A stretch of 64,000 nt of DNA from Streptomyces sp. NBC_00271 (lineage in GTDB: Bacteria; Actinomycetota; Actinomycetes; Streptomycetales; Streptomycetaceae), in the NCBI RefSeq assembly GCF_036178845.1, contig NZ_CP108070.1:8928001-8992000 (forward strand), written 5' to 3'. Under the pieces are notes generated by a model. The model was given only the letters and a program-made list of their open reading frames with translations. It did no database searches and was not told where the DNA came from. Made by a program: the position numbers and the translations under genes. Shown here piece after piece: positions 45,580 through 53,425 of the stretch; the first letter of the stretch is position 1; the number at the start of each line of letters is the position of its first letter.

Positions 45580-46788
45580 CTACTGTCGATACCCGCCCAG
45601 GAACCGTCCGATCCGGCTGATCGCCGCGTCCAGGTCGTCGGCGTGCGGGAGGGTGAGGATGCGGAAGTGGTCGGGGCGGGGCCAGTTGAAGCCGGTGCCC
45701 TGGACGACCTGGATCTTCTCGCGGAGGAGGAGGTCCAGGACGAACTTCTCGTCGTCGTGGATCTTGTGGACCTCGGGGTCGATGCGGGGGAAGGCGTACA
45801 GCGCTCCCTTGGGCTTGACGCAGGAGACGCCCGGGATCTCGTTGAGCTTCTCCCAGACACGGTTGCGCTGTTCGTGGAGGCGGCCGCCGGGCGCGGTCAG
45901 TTCGTGGATGGACTGGCGGCCGCCGAGCGCGGCCTGGATGGCGTACTGGGCGGGCGCGTTGGGGCACAGCCGCATGGAGGCCAGCATGGTCAGGCCTTCC
46001 AGGTAGTTGCGGGCGTGCTGCTTGGGGCCCGTCACCACCAGCCAGCCCGAGCGGAAGCCCGCCACCCGGTACGTCTTGGACAGACCGCAGAAGGTGAGGA
46101 CCACCAGGTCGGGGGCGAGCGCCGCGGCCGAGTGGTGGACCGCGTCGTCGTACAGGATCTGGTCGTAGATCTCGTCCGCGAAGACCATCAGGCCGTGCCG
46201 GCGGGCGAGGTCGAGGATGCCCTCGATGATCTCCTGGGGGTAGACCGCGCCGGTCGGGTTGTTGGGGTTGATGATGACGACCGCGCGGGTGCGGTCGGTG
46301 ATCTTCGACTCGATGTCGGCGAGGTCCGGGTACCAGTCCGACTGTTCGTCGCAGAGGTAGTGGACCGCCTTGCCGCCCGCGAGGGTCGTGACGGCCGTCC
46401 AGAGGGGGAAGTCCGGGGCGGGGATGAGGACTTCGTCGCCGTCCTCCACCAGCGCCTGGACCGCCATGGAGACCAGTTCGGAGACGCCGTTGCCGAGGAA
46501 GACGTCGTCCACGCCTACCTCAAGGCCCCGTTCCTGGTAGCGCTGGGCGACCGCGCGGCGGGCGGAGAGGATGCCGCGCGAGTCGGTGTAGCCGTGCGCC
46601 TGCGGCAGCATCCGGATCATGTCCTGGAGGATCTCCTCCGGCGCCTCGAAACCGAAGAGCGCGGGGTTGCCGGTGTTGAGGCGCAGCACGCTGTGGCCCG
46701 CCGCCTCCAGTGCGTCGGCGTGCTCGATCACCGGGCCGCGGATCTCGTAACAGACCTCGCTGAGCTTGCTCGACTGCCGGAACTCCAT
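45580..46788 (-). CDS. alaA: PLP-dependent alanine-type aminotransferase
   Basis: 402 residues, fold-type I. The start MEFRQSSKLSEVCYEIRGPV is typical of AlaA. Also present are LGNGVSELVSMAVQAL (phosphate cup), INPNNPTGAVY, DEIYDQILYDD and the PLP lysine K238 in CGLSKTYRVAGFRSGW. It transfers amino groups between alanine/pyruvate and glutamate/2-oxoglutarate. It is divergent from an HxlR-type regulator; two palindromic sites in the 85-bp intergenic region suggest that regulator controls it. Confidence 0.93.
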   Translation of the reverse strand: MEFRQSSKLSEVCYEIRGPVIEHADALEAAGHSVLRLNTGNPALFGFEAPEEILQDMIRMLPQAHGYTDSRGILSARRAVAQRYQERGLEVGVDDVFLGNGVSELVSMAVQALVEDGDEVLIPAPDFPLWTAVTTLAGGKAVHYLCDEQSDWYPDLADIESKITDRTRAVVIINPNNPTGAVYPQEIIEGILDLARRHGLMVFADEIYDQILYDDAVHHSAAALAPDLVVLTFCGLSKTYRVAGFRSGWLVVTGPKQHARNYLEGLTMLASMRLCPNAPAQYAIQAALGGRQSIHELTAPGGRLHEQRNRVWEKLNEIPGVSCVKPKGALYAFPRIDPEVHKIHDDEKFVLDLLLREKIQVVQGTGFNWPRPDHFRILTLPHADDLDAAISRIGRFLGGYRQ

Positions 46789-46816
46789 GCGCTGTGTCCT
46801 CCGGTTCGTGGTGTTG

Positions 46817-46852
46817 CTTGGTTTTACCAAGTGAGTGCTTGGAAAGTCCAAC
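46817..46852. promoter_or_regulatory. Twin operators between alaA and the HxlR gene
   Basis: CTTGGTTTTACCAAG (46817-46831) and TTGG-AAAGT-CCAA (46839-46851) have centres 21 bp apart, two helical turns. The second overlaps a -35 TTGGAA (46839-46844), with 16 bp to TAGACT (46861-46866). Seven bases separate that -10 from the ATG at 46874, so the regulator's mRNA is probably leaderless. Confidence 0.7.
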
Positions 46853-46873
46853 AACATGTCTAGACTGCGTCGC

Positions 46874-47509
46874 ATGTCACCTCGCCGAAGCTACGACCAG
46901 TACTGTTCCGCGGCCCGAGCGCTCGACGCCGTCGGTGACCGCTGGACCCTCCTGATCGTCCGCGAGCTGCTCGGCGGCCCGCGCCGCTACACCGATCTGC
47001 ACGCGGATCTGCCGGGCGTGAGCACGGACGTCCTCGCCTCCCGGCTCAAGGACATGGAGCGCGACGGACTGACGACCCGGCGCCGACTGCCGCCGCCGGG
47101 CGCCGCGTACGTCTACGAACTCACCGACCGGGGGCGGGGGTTGCTGCCCGTGCTGCAGGCGCTCGGCGAGTGGGGCGCGCCCTCGCTGGGCGAGCGCGGG
47201 GCCACGGACGCCGTACGGGCGCACTGGTTCGCGCTGCCGCTGCTGCGGGGCCTGGCGGGGGAGGGTGCTGAAGGGCTGGTCGAAGTCCGCCTGGACGAGG
47301 GGGAGTTCCATGTGTGGCTGGGCGCCGAGGAGGGGCCCGCGTACGGGGACGGGCCCGCCCCGGAGGAGCCGGACGTCCGGCTGAGTCTCGACACCGGAAC
47401 CTGTACGGATGTGAGCCGCGGGATCTCGACCCTGTCGGACGCGGTGCGCGAGGGACGGATCGAGGTCACGGGGGAGAGCACCCTCGCCAAGGTGCTGCGC
47501 GGGGAGTGA
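46874..47509 (+). CDS. HxlR-type winged-helix regulator with C-terminal ligand domain
   Basis: 211 residues. The HTH reads YDQYCSAARALDAVGDRWTL, then RELLGGPRRYTDLHADLPGV and ASRLKDMERDGLTTRRRLPP and the wing YELTDRGRGL. Residues ~120-211 are an SCP2/PadR-like ligand pocket unlike short HxlR proteins: FHVWLGAEEGP..VRLSLDTGTCTDVSRGISTL and GRIEVTGEST. ATG 46874 is favoured by the promoter position (leaderless); ATG 46856 is upstream of the -10 box. Likely autoregulated through the twin operators and repressing alaA. Confidence 0.85.
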   Translation: MSPRRSYDQYCSAARALDAVGDRWTLLIVRELLGGPRRYTDLHADLPGVSTDVLASRLKDMERDGLTTRRRLPPPGAAYVYELTDRGRGLLPVLQALGEWGAPSLGERGATDAVRAHWFALPLLRGLAGEGAEGLVEVRLDEGEFHVWLGAEEGPAYGDGPAPEEPDVRLSLDTGTCTDVSRGISTLSDAVREGRIEVTGESTLAKVLRGE

Positions 47510-47613
47510 CGCCGGTACGGTCCCCGTAGCCGTCGCGTGCCGCTCGCGCCAGACACTTCCAGCGCGTTCGAAAACATTGCGGGTGACGGGGCGGCGGCCA
47601 CAGGGTGACTCGC

Positions 47614-47685
47614 ATGCGTATCAAGAAGCCGATGAAGGACACCGCCATCGGCAGCGAGACCAACACGCTTCCGGCCTGCTGGTGA
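47614..47685 (+). CDS. Possible 23-residue peptide
   Basis: ATG after AGGGTGA encodes a peptide starting MRIKKPMKDTAIGSETN and ending TLPACW: basic front, neutral Thr/Ser middle and a Cys-Trp end. It is followed by a strong hairpin at 47741. The layout (standalone, basic leader-like start, Cys near the end) could be a small secreted or modified peptide, but no modification enzyme is adjacent. Evidence is only the start site, the terminator and the lack of any other gene here. Confidence 0.3.
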   Translation: MRIKKPMKDTAIGSETNTLPACW

Positions 47686-47740
47686 CGCACAACTCGCAAC
47701 GCCCAGCACCTCACCGGACCGGAACCCGGGCGGGGGACGA

Positions 47741-47771
47741 GGCCCGCCGTGCCGAGGGGGCACGGCGGGCC
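47741..47771. terminator. Hairpin terminator
   Basis: GGCCCGCCGTGCC / GGCACGGCGGGCC, perfect 13-bp stem (47741-47753 and 47759-47771). Between the rightward 23-codon frame and the leftward secreted protein gene. Confidence 0.75.
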
Positions 47772-47809
47772 TTCGCCGTCACGGAGCCGTCACGGACGCC
47801 TACGTGTTC

Positions 47810-48625
47810 CTACGCAACCGGCGGCACCCGGGAAGGCCGTCCCGACCCCCGGGTCAACGCGTACCCGCCGATGCCCGCGAGCGCCGCGAGGATGCCGCCG
47901 ATCGCGGTCCACACCCAGCGGTCGGACCACCAGCCGGAGGCCCAGCCGTCGTCGGGCTCGATGGACGACAGCACGGCCGTCGACGAACCGGAGTCGGAGT
48001 CGGACTTCCCGGCGCTCGTCGCGATGCCCGGCACCAGCGGCTTCGCCAGCGAACCGTCCACCGCAGCCGACCCGCCGATGTCCTTGGAATCGACCTTGAC
48101 CTCGGCCCCGACCGGCAGACCCAGGTCGGAGGCCTGCAGCCCGGTGACGGTCAGCCGGACGTAGTACGTGCCCGGCAGCGGGTCGTTGGCCCAGGTCTCC
48201 GACCAGGAACGGACCGTGCGCAGGGTGCAGGCCAGTTCCACGGAGGCCGCGTCCTGCGCCGCCGTCCGTGTCTGTGCCCCGTACTGGCACGCCTGGCGGC
48301 GCCGCAGCCCGTCGTAGACGTCGAGCTGCCAGGTCTGGCCGGCGTGCCGCGTGGAGGCCTCCGGCAGCTTCACCGTCGCCTTCACAGTGGGCCGCTGCCC
48401 GGCGTCCGCGGGGAACGACCAGTACAGGTAGTCGCCCGTGGACCCGCTGGCGGTGGCCTGCTGCCCCTGCTCGATCTCGGTCGCCGTACGGAACGACGTG
48501 CCGGCCTGGGTCGGCGCGGCGCTGTCGCCCGAGGGGCTCGCGGAGGGCGAGGAGTCGGCCGCGGCGGGCGCCGCGGCGGTCCCGAGCAGCAGCAGGGCGG
48601 TGCTCAACACTCTTCTGACATACAT
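47810..48625 (-). CDS. Secreted, membrane-anchored protein with PPC-like domain
   Basis: 271 residues. Signal peptide VRRVLSTALLLLGTAAAPAA with cleavage near AAADS, then a Ser/Pro linker and a beta-sandwich that reads TATEIEQGQQATASGSTGDY, LYWSFPADAGQRPTVKATV and PGTYYVRLTVTG, as in bacterial pre-peptidase C-terminal domains. A C-terminal helix TAIGGILAALAGIGGYALT and a basic tail anchor it in the membrane, outside facing. ATG 48625 overlaps the VWA stop (TGATG), so the two are translationally coupled and probably form one surface complex. Function unknown. Confidence 0.7.
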   Translation of the reverse strand: MYVRRVLSTALLLLGTAAAPAAADSSPSASPSGDSAAPTQAGTSFRTATEIEQGQQATASGSTGDYLYWSFPADAGQRPTVKATVKLPEASTRHAGQTWQLDVYDGLRRRQACQYGAQTRTAAQDAASVELACTLRTVRSWSETWANDPLPGTYYVRLTVTGLQASDLGLPVGAEVKVDSKDIGGSAAVDGSLAKPLVPGIATSAGKSDSDSGSSTAVLSSIEPDDGWASGWWSDRWVWTAIGGILAALAGIGGYALTRGSGRPSRVPPVA

Positions 48626-49890
48626 CAGTTGGTCCTCCAGACCGCGATCCGCAGGCGCGAGACCCAGCCCCACAGCACACCCGCCAGGAAGCCGGTGAGC
48701 ACGAGGGCGCCGAGCAGCCACCAGCCGCGGCCGAGGCCGAAGGAGGCCACGTCGCTCGCCTGGTCCGGCCCGTCCACGACGTCGACCGTCAGTTCCACCG
48801 GCATGCCCGGCGTGGTCTTCACGCCGCTCGCCGCCGAGAAGGAGTTGGACACCTGAAGACACACGGTCTCGGCGGGGGCGTCCTCGTCGTCGCTCTCGGC
48901 CTTGGGGTAGCGCAGACCGGTCGAGACGACGTCGGTACGGCCGTTGCCCGCCGCCTCGCCGCGCACGATCTCACGTCCGTGCACGGTGACGGCGCGCAGC
49001 AACACCCCGTAGTCCGGGTTGACCTCGCGGTCGGCCGCGACGCTCACCGAGGCGCGCAGCTCCTGGCCCGGCTTGACGTCCACGCGGTAGTAGCGGTGCT
49101 GCCCGAACTCCTCGCGGTCCGTGTACAGCCCGGACTTCAGCGTCGGGGCACTCGTGCAGGCGGTGGCGCCCTCCACGGCGACCGGCGTCACCACCGGGTC
49201 GGCGGCGCGCTCCACCAACTGACCGACACGGTCGGTGAGTTCTTCCTTGTGCTGGATCGAGGTGTACGTGCCGCCGGTCGCGTCCGCGATGCAGCTGAGC
49301 TGGTCGCGGGTCTTGGCGTCGGGCACGAGCCCGAGCGTGTCGATGGTGAGCCCGATGCCCTTGGCGGCTATCTCGCGGGCCACCTCGCACGGGTCGAGCG
49401 GCTGGCAGGTGTCCTCGCCGTCACTGATCAGCACGATCCGCCGGGTGCCGTTGCCGCCGTCGAGGTCGCCGGCCGCCTTGAGCAGCGCGGGACCGATCGG
49501 CGTCCAGCCGGTGGGCGTGAGCGTCGCGACGGCGGTCTTCGCCTCCGTGCGGTCCAGCGTGCCCACCGGGTACAGCTGGGCGGTGTCCTTGCAGCCCGTC
49601 TTGCGGTCGTTGCCGCGGTAGTTGGCGCCGAGGGTCCGTATGCCGAGCTGGACCTCCTCGGGTGTCGCGTCGAGCACCTCGTTGAACGCCTGCTTCGCCG
49701 CGGACATGCGCGACCCGCCGTCGATGTCGCGCGCCCGCATCGAACCGCTGACGTCCAGCACGAGTTCGACCTTGGGAGCGGCCTGCTCCGCCGTTTCGTC
49801 GGCGACCGCTCCGGTCGGGAAGGCGATCCCGGCCGTCAGGGCGGCGAGCAGGGCGCAGACTCCTGCCGCCAGCCGTTGTCTTGTGATCAT
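48625..49890 (-). CDS. Secreted, membrane-anchored von Willebrand factor A protein
   Basis: 421 residues. Signal peptide to ~30, then a VWA domain with a complete MIDAS: Asp46-x-Ser48-x-Ser50 in LDVSGSMR, Thr in TGWTPIGPAL and Asp in LISDGEDTCQ. From ~245 there is a beta-sandwich (EFGQHRYYRVDVKPGQELRA) similar to the one in its downstream partner, then one C-terminal membrane helix (~387-410, WWLLGALVLTGFLAGVLWGW). VWA-MIDAS proteins bind metal-dependent protein ligands. It lies 49 bp downstream of a siderophore synthetase gene on the same strand; the functional link is unclear. Confidence 0.85.
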   Translation of the reverse strand: MITRQRLAAGVCALLAALTAGIAFPTGAVADETAEQAAPKVELVLDVSGSMRARDIDGGSRMSAAKQAFNEVLDATPEEVQLGIRTLGANYRGNDRKTGCKDTAQLYPVGTLDRTEAKTAVATLTPTGWTPIGPALLKAAGDLDGGNGTRRIVLISDGEDTCQPLDPCEVAREIAAKGIGLTIDTLGLVPDAKTRDQLSCIADATGGTYTSIQHKEELTDRVGQLVERAADPVVTPVAVEGATACTSAPTLKSGLYTDREEFGQHRYYRVDVKPGQELRASVSVAADREVNPDYGVLLRAVTVHGREIVRGEAAGNGRTDVVSTGLRYPKAESDDEDAPAETVCLQVSNSFSAASGVKTTPGMPVELTVDVVDGPDQASDVASFGLGRGWWLLGALVLTGFLAGVLWGWVSRLRIAVWRTN

Positions 49891-49939
49891 CGCCGGATCC
49901 TATGGAGCAAAGGTGCCAGGCTTCAAAACGATCTACGAA

Positions 49940-51493
49940 CTATTGGGTGGCGAACGGGTTGGGAAGCCGCGCCCAGATGTCCCCCGGAGTCTCCGGAGAC
50001 AGCCGCATCAGGCTCAACGCCTTGGTCGGCAGCGGCTCGTCGAGCAGGACCGCCAGGTCCGTGGTGCGCGGCAGATCCCGTACGACGGTCTCCAGGGCCT
50101 CTCGCAGTACGGCCGACGAACCGGCCGTCGCCCCCAGCGTGCCGCCGATCAGCGAGCCGAACATCTTGCGGCGCAGGGTGGTCACATCGTCCGTGACGAT
50201 CCGTCCGGAGAGCGCCGGAGCCGGGATGCCGTGCCGGGCCAGCCGGGCCGGGCTCACGCGGATGTCGGCCAGATCGCGGTAGACGAGCCGGACCGGGGCG
50301 CCGGTGGCGGACAGTACGACCAGGAGGTTCTGGCCGTGCGCCTCCAGGGCCACCCCCAGATCGAGCAGCCGCAGACAGACGGTGAGCGCGAGGCGGGCGA
50401 AGTCGGCCAGCCAGGCGGCCGATCGGGGCAGCTCGGTGGTGGCGAGGGCGGCCACCGGCAGGACGCGCTCGCCCGGGTGCGCGTACACGTCCGGGGACTC
50501 GCGCAGCACCGCCGCCAGGTCGGGGGAGTGGGCCGTGACGGCGCCCAGGGTGCGGGTGACGTGCAGCAGGCCGTCCGTACGGGCCGCCATGTCCTCCGCG
50601 AACGCCGACACCGTCGCCGACGTCTCGATCGAGTAGACCGAGATGTCCCGCACGGAGGAGGTCAGCCGGGCGCTCAGCGCGGTCTTGACGTGCGGTCCGT
50701 CGGGCAGAGCGAGGGTGCGCAGCGACATCAACGGGTGCGCGGGGACGGCCTCCTGGGGCGCGGTTCGCAGTACGTGCGCCAGCTGCCAGGGGTGGACGGG
50801 GATCAGGAAACGGTCCTCGTCCCGCAGCCACTTGGGCCACTCACCCCGGACCAGACAGTCGTCCGCGCCCACCAGGCCGAGTTCCACGACCGGCCGGTGC
50901 TCCGGCCCGTGGGCGAGCTGCTCGGCCACCGAGAACCCGGGCCGGGAGCGGCAGTTGGGGTGATACGGATGTCCGTCGACCACCCGCTGCTCCCACTCCC
51001 AGCTGATCAGGGGCTCATGGTCGACAGCGGGCTGGTTCGCGCGGGACAGGGCCAACGAGGCGACACTGCCGTCGAGCTCGACGGCGAAGGCGGTCGCGTG
51101 CGGTACGCCGAGGGCCGTCATGAGCCGCGCCGGACGCTCGTACACCGTGTTGTCCAGCCGGACCTCGGTGACGTACGAGGTGGTCGCGTACGGATCCGGG
51201 CGCGGGCCGTGCAGCCGGCGGCCGTCGGTGAGGTGGAGCGTGAGCCCGTCGGCCCCCGGTTCGCGGCGCGCGATCCACGGCATCGGCTCGTACGCCAGCG
51301 CACGCCACAGCCGGCTCAGCACGGCCGCCCGGGCGCCGGGGAGCCCGGCCGCGTACGGCGCCGAGAGGGCGGGGCGTACGGCGCTCAGCTCGTCCGCGAG
51401 CGCTGCCTCGGCGTCGGGCGTGGGGGGACGGTGCACGGTCGGGCTCCTTGGGTACGGGGACTGCGCGTCGCGGTCGCCCGCGCCGACAGACAT
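49940..51493 (-). CDS. IucA/IucC-type NIS siderophore synthetase
   Basis: 517 residues. Conserved NIS motifs: DGHPYHPNCRSRPGFS (ATP/citrate region), FLIPVHPWQL, VKTALSARLTSSVRDIS and VALEAHGQNLLVVL, with LVYRDLADIRVS. NIS synthetases adenylate a carboxylate and couple it to an amine or alcohol. In the HPxHP motif the usual Lys four residues on is replaced (NCRSR), which may change nucleotide contacts. It is divergent from a second synthetase with 29 bp between the ATG codons used; GTG 51502 is an alternative. No decarboxylase, hydroxylase or transporter is adjacent. Confidence 0.92.
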   Translation of the reverse strand: MSVGAGDRDAQSPYPRSPTVHRPPTPDAEAALADELSAVRPALSAPYAAGLPGARAAVLSRLWRALAYEPMPWIARREPGADGLTLHLTDGRRLHGPRPDPYATTSYVTEVRLDNTVYERPARLMTALGVPHATAFAVELDGSVASLALSRANQPAVDHEPLISWEWEQRVVDGHPYHPNCRSRPGFSVAEQLAHGPEHRPVVELGLVGADDCLVRGEWPKWLRDEDRFLIPVHPWQLAHVLRTAPQEAVPAHPLMSLRTLALPDGPHVKTALSARLTSSVRDISVYSIETSATVSAFAEDMAARTDGLLHVTRTLGAVTAHSPDLAAVLRESPDVYAHPGERVLPVAALATTELPRSAAWLADFARLALTVCLRLLDLGVALEAHGQNLLVVLSATGAPVRLVYRDLADIRVSPARLARHGIPAPALSGRIVTDDVTTLRRKMFGSLIGGTLGATAGSSAVLREALETVVRDLPRTTDLAVLLDEPLPTKALSLMRLSPETPGDIWARLPNPFATQ

Positions 51494-51522
51494 ACTGATC
51501 ACCAGTGCACCGTATGGAATGA

Positions 51523-53061
51523 ATGGATCGCGTGGACTCCATGCCCCCCAGGCACCTCAGGGACGACATAGAAGAGGCCGCCGACGAGTACGCCGCCGCG
51601 CCTCTGCTCAATTGTCTGCTGCGGGAGGTGGGGGAGCCCGCCGAGGGCTCCGGCGTGTTCCGGCTCCGCTCCAGCGGGCGGCTGCTGCGGGTGCGGGGGA
51701 CGCGCAGGCCCGTGGCGCCCGAGGCGTACGCCGACGGGGCCTGGCACCGGCTCACCCACGCCGAACTGGTCAAACTCACCGCCGAGGAACTGCGCGGATT
51801 CACCGGTCTGTCCGATCCAGAGCTGCCCGCCGAGATGATCGACAGCCGGAGCGCGGTGGCCACACTGCTCGCCGCCCGCCTGCACGCGACGCCGCCCGCG
51901 GACCCGTACATCCGCTCCGAGCAGTCCCTGATCACCGGGCACCCGTACCACCCGGCGCCCAAGGCCCGGGGCGGCGGCCCCGTCGCCGGCTGGCTGCCGT
52001 ACGCGCCCGAGGCTTACGCCCGCTTCCCGCTGGAGTTGCTCGGCGTGCGGGAGGACGCGGTCGTCGAGGAGGGCGACACCTCGGCGCTGGACGACTTCGG
52101 GCCGTCCCCGGAGGGCTACCGGCTGCTTCCGGCCCACCCCTGGCAGCTCGACCTGGTCGGCGCCCGCCCGGAGATCCGGGGCGCCTTCGCGGACGGCCGG
52201 CTGATCCGCCTGGGCCGTACCGTGCGCCCGCTGTGGCCGACGGCCGCCATCCGCACGCTCTACGCCCCCGAGGACGACGTCTTCGTCAAGTTCAGCCTCG
52301 ACGTGCGCATCACCAACGACATCCGTCGGCTGTGGCGCCACGACCTGCTGAAACTGCGTCGTACTGACGAGGCGACAGCCGCCGCGTTCGCGCCTACGAC
52401 TACGACCACGGGGACAGGCACGGGCGCCGCCTGGCTGAGCGACCGCGGCTACCGCACCGCCGACTTCGCCTTCGAAGAACTCGCGGTCCTCGTCCGCGAC
52501 GGGCTGCGCGAGCACGTCGTCCCCGGCGCGACCCCGCTCCTCGCCGCCGCCCTTGTCGAGGGCTTCGAGGGCAGCCCCCTCGACGGTCTCGCCGACCCGT
52601 CCGCCTGGTGGACGGCGTATCTGCGCCAGGTCGTCCCCCCGGCCCTGGAAGCGTTCGCGCGGCACGGAGTCGTCCTGGAGGCGCATCTGCAGAACACGGT
52701 GGTGGCCGTGGACACCGACGGCATCCCCGTGCAGGCGCTGTTCAGGGACGCGGAGGGCGTGAAGCTGCTCACGGACGTGGACCGGGCCGCCGGATGGGAG
52801 CGGCTGGTCTACTGCCTGATCGTCAACAACGTGTCAGAACTCGCCGCCCTGCTCGCGGAGGACCACCCGGGCTGGGACCCGTGGCCCGCCGTACGGACCG
52901 AACTGGCCCACCACGGCCTGCCCGGGATCGCGCACGAGATCGCGGAGTTGCTCACCGCCCCCACGCTCCCCGGCAAGACGAACCTGCTGCTTCGCTGGAC
53001 GGGCGCGGACGGCGCGGACGCCCGCTACCTCCCGCTGCCTAACCCGCTGGCCCGCGCCTAG
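51523..53061 (+). CDS. IucA/IucC-type NIS siderophore synthetase
   Basis: 512 residues. Motifs: ITGHPYHPAPKARGG (with the Lys that the divergent paralogue lacks), YRLLPAHPWQLDLVG, VFVKFSLDVRITNDIRRLWR, VVLEAHLQNTVVAVD and FRDAEGVKLL. ATG 51523 is taken; ATG 51541 is also possible and would leave a little more promoter space. Together with the divergent paralogue it could build a two-step carboxylate siderophore from a shared acid core. The Thr-run TTTTTGTGTG (~287-298) is an insertion in a variable loop. Confidence 0.92.
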   Translation: MDRVDSMPPRHLRDDIEEAADEYAAAPLLNCLLREVGEPAEGSGVFRLRSSGRLLRVRGTRRPVAPEAYADGAWHRLTHAELVKLTAEELRGFTGLSDPELPAEMIDSRSAVATLLAARLHATPPADPYIRSEQSLITGHPYHPAPKARGGGPVAGWLPYAPEAYARFPLELLGVREDAVVEEGDTSALDDFGPSPEGYRLLPAHPWQLDLVGARPEIRGAFADGRLIRLGRTVRPLWPTAAIRTLYAPEDDVFVKFSLDVRITNDIRRLWRHDLLKLRRTDEATAAAFAPTTTTTGTGTGAAWLSDRGYRTADFAFEELAVLVRDGLREHVVPGATPLLAAALVEGFEGSPLDGLADPSAWWTAYLRQVVPPALEAFARHGVVLEAHLQNTVVAVDTDGIPVQALFRDAEGVKLLTDVDRAAGWERLVYCLIVNNVSELAALLAEDHPGWDPWPAVRTELAHHGLPGIAHEIAELLTAPTLPGKTNLLLRWTGADGADARYLPLPNPLARA

Positions 53062-53425
53062 TACCGGGTTCCTCTTCACGCTCCTGGTCTGGCGACCGAC
53101 CGGCTCAACTCCCGTGCCGGCCCCCTGGATCCGGGCAGACCTCCACCACCGGCCCGCCGACCTGGCGAGGTGAACAACAGGGGACGACAGATGAACGTGA
53201 TGATGGAGCGATCTGACCCGGGCGGTACCGCGCACACGTCTGCTCCCGCGTCCGGTAAACGACGGTACGATCACCGTCGGATTAGTCCGTTGGGTCGCCG
53301 CGGGTTCCTCCGCTGTGGGGTCACCCCGTCCGTGCCCTGCTTTCCGGGCAGGCCAGGTGCATGGTCCACGTGCGATGTCCGCGCTCTGACGAGCAGCTTG
53401 GGTAGGGAAAGGGAGAATCGCTCCG
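53062..53425. other. Gap upstream of the kinase gene
   Basis: About 360 bp with no recognisable gene. It probably carries the kinase promoter; no strong palindrome or hairpin was noticed. Confidence 0.35.
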
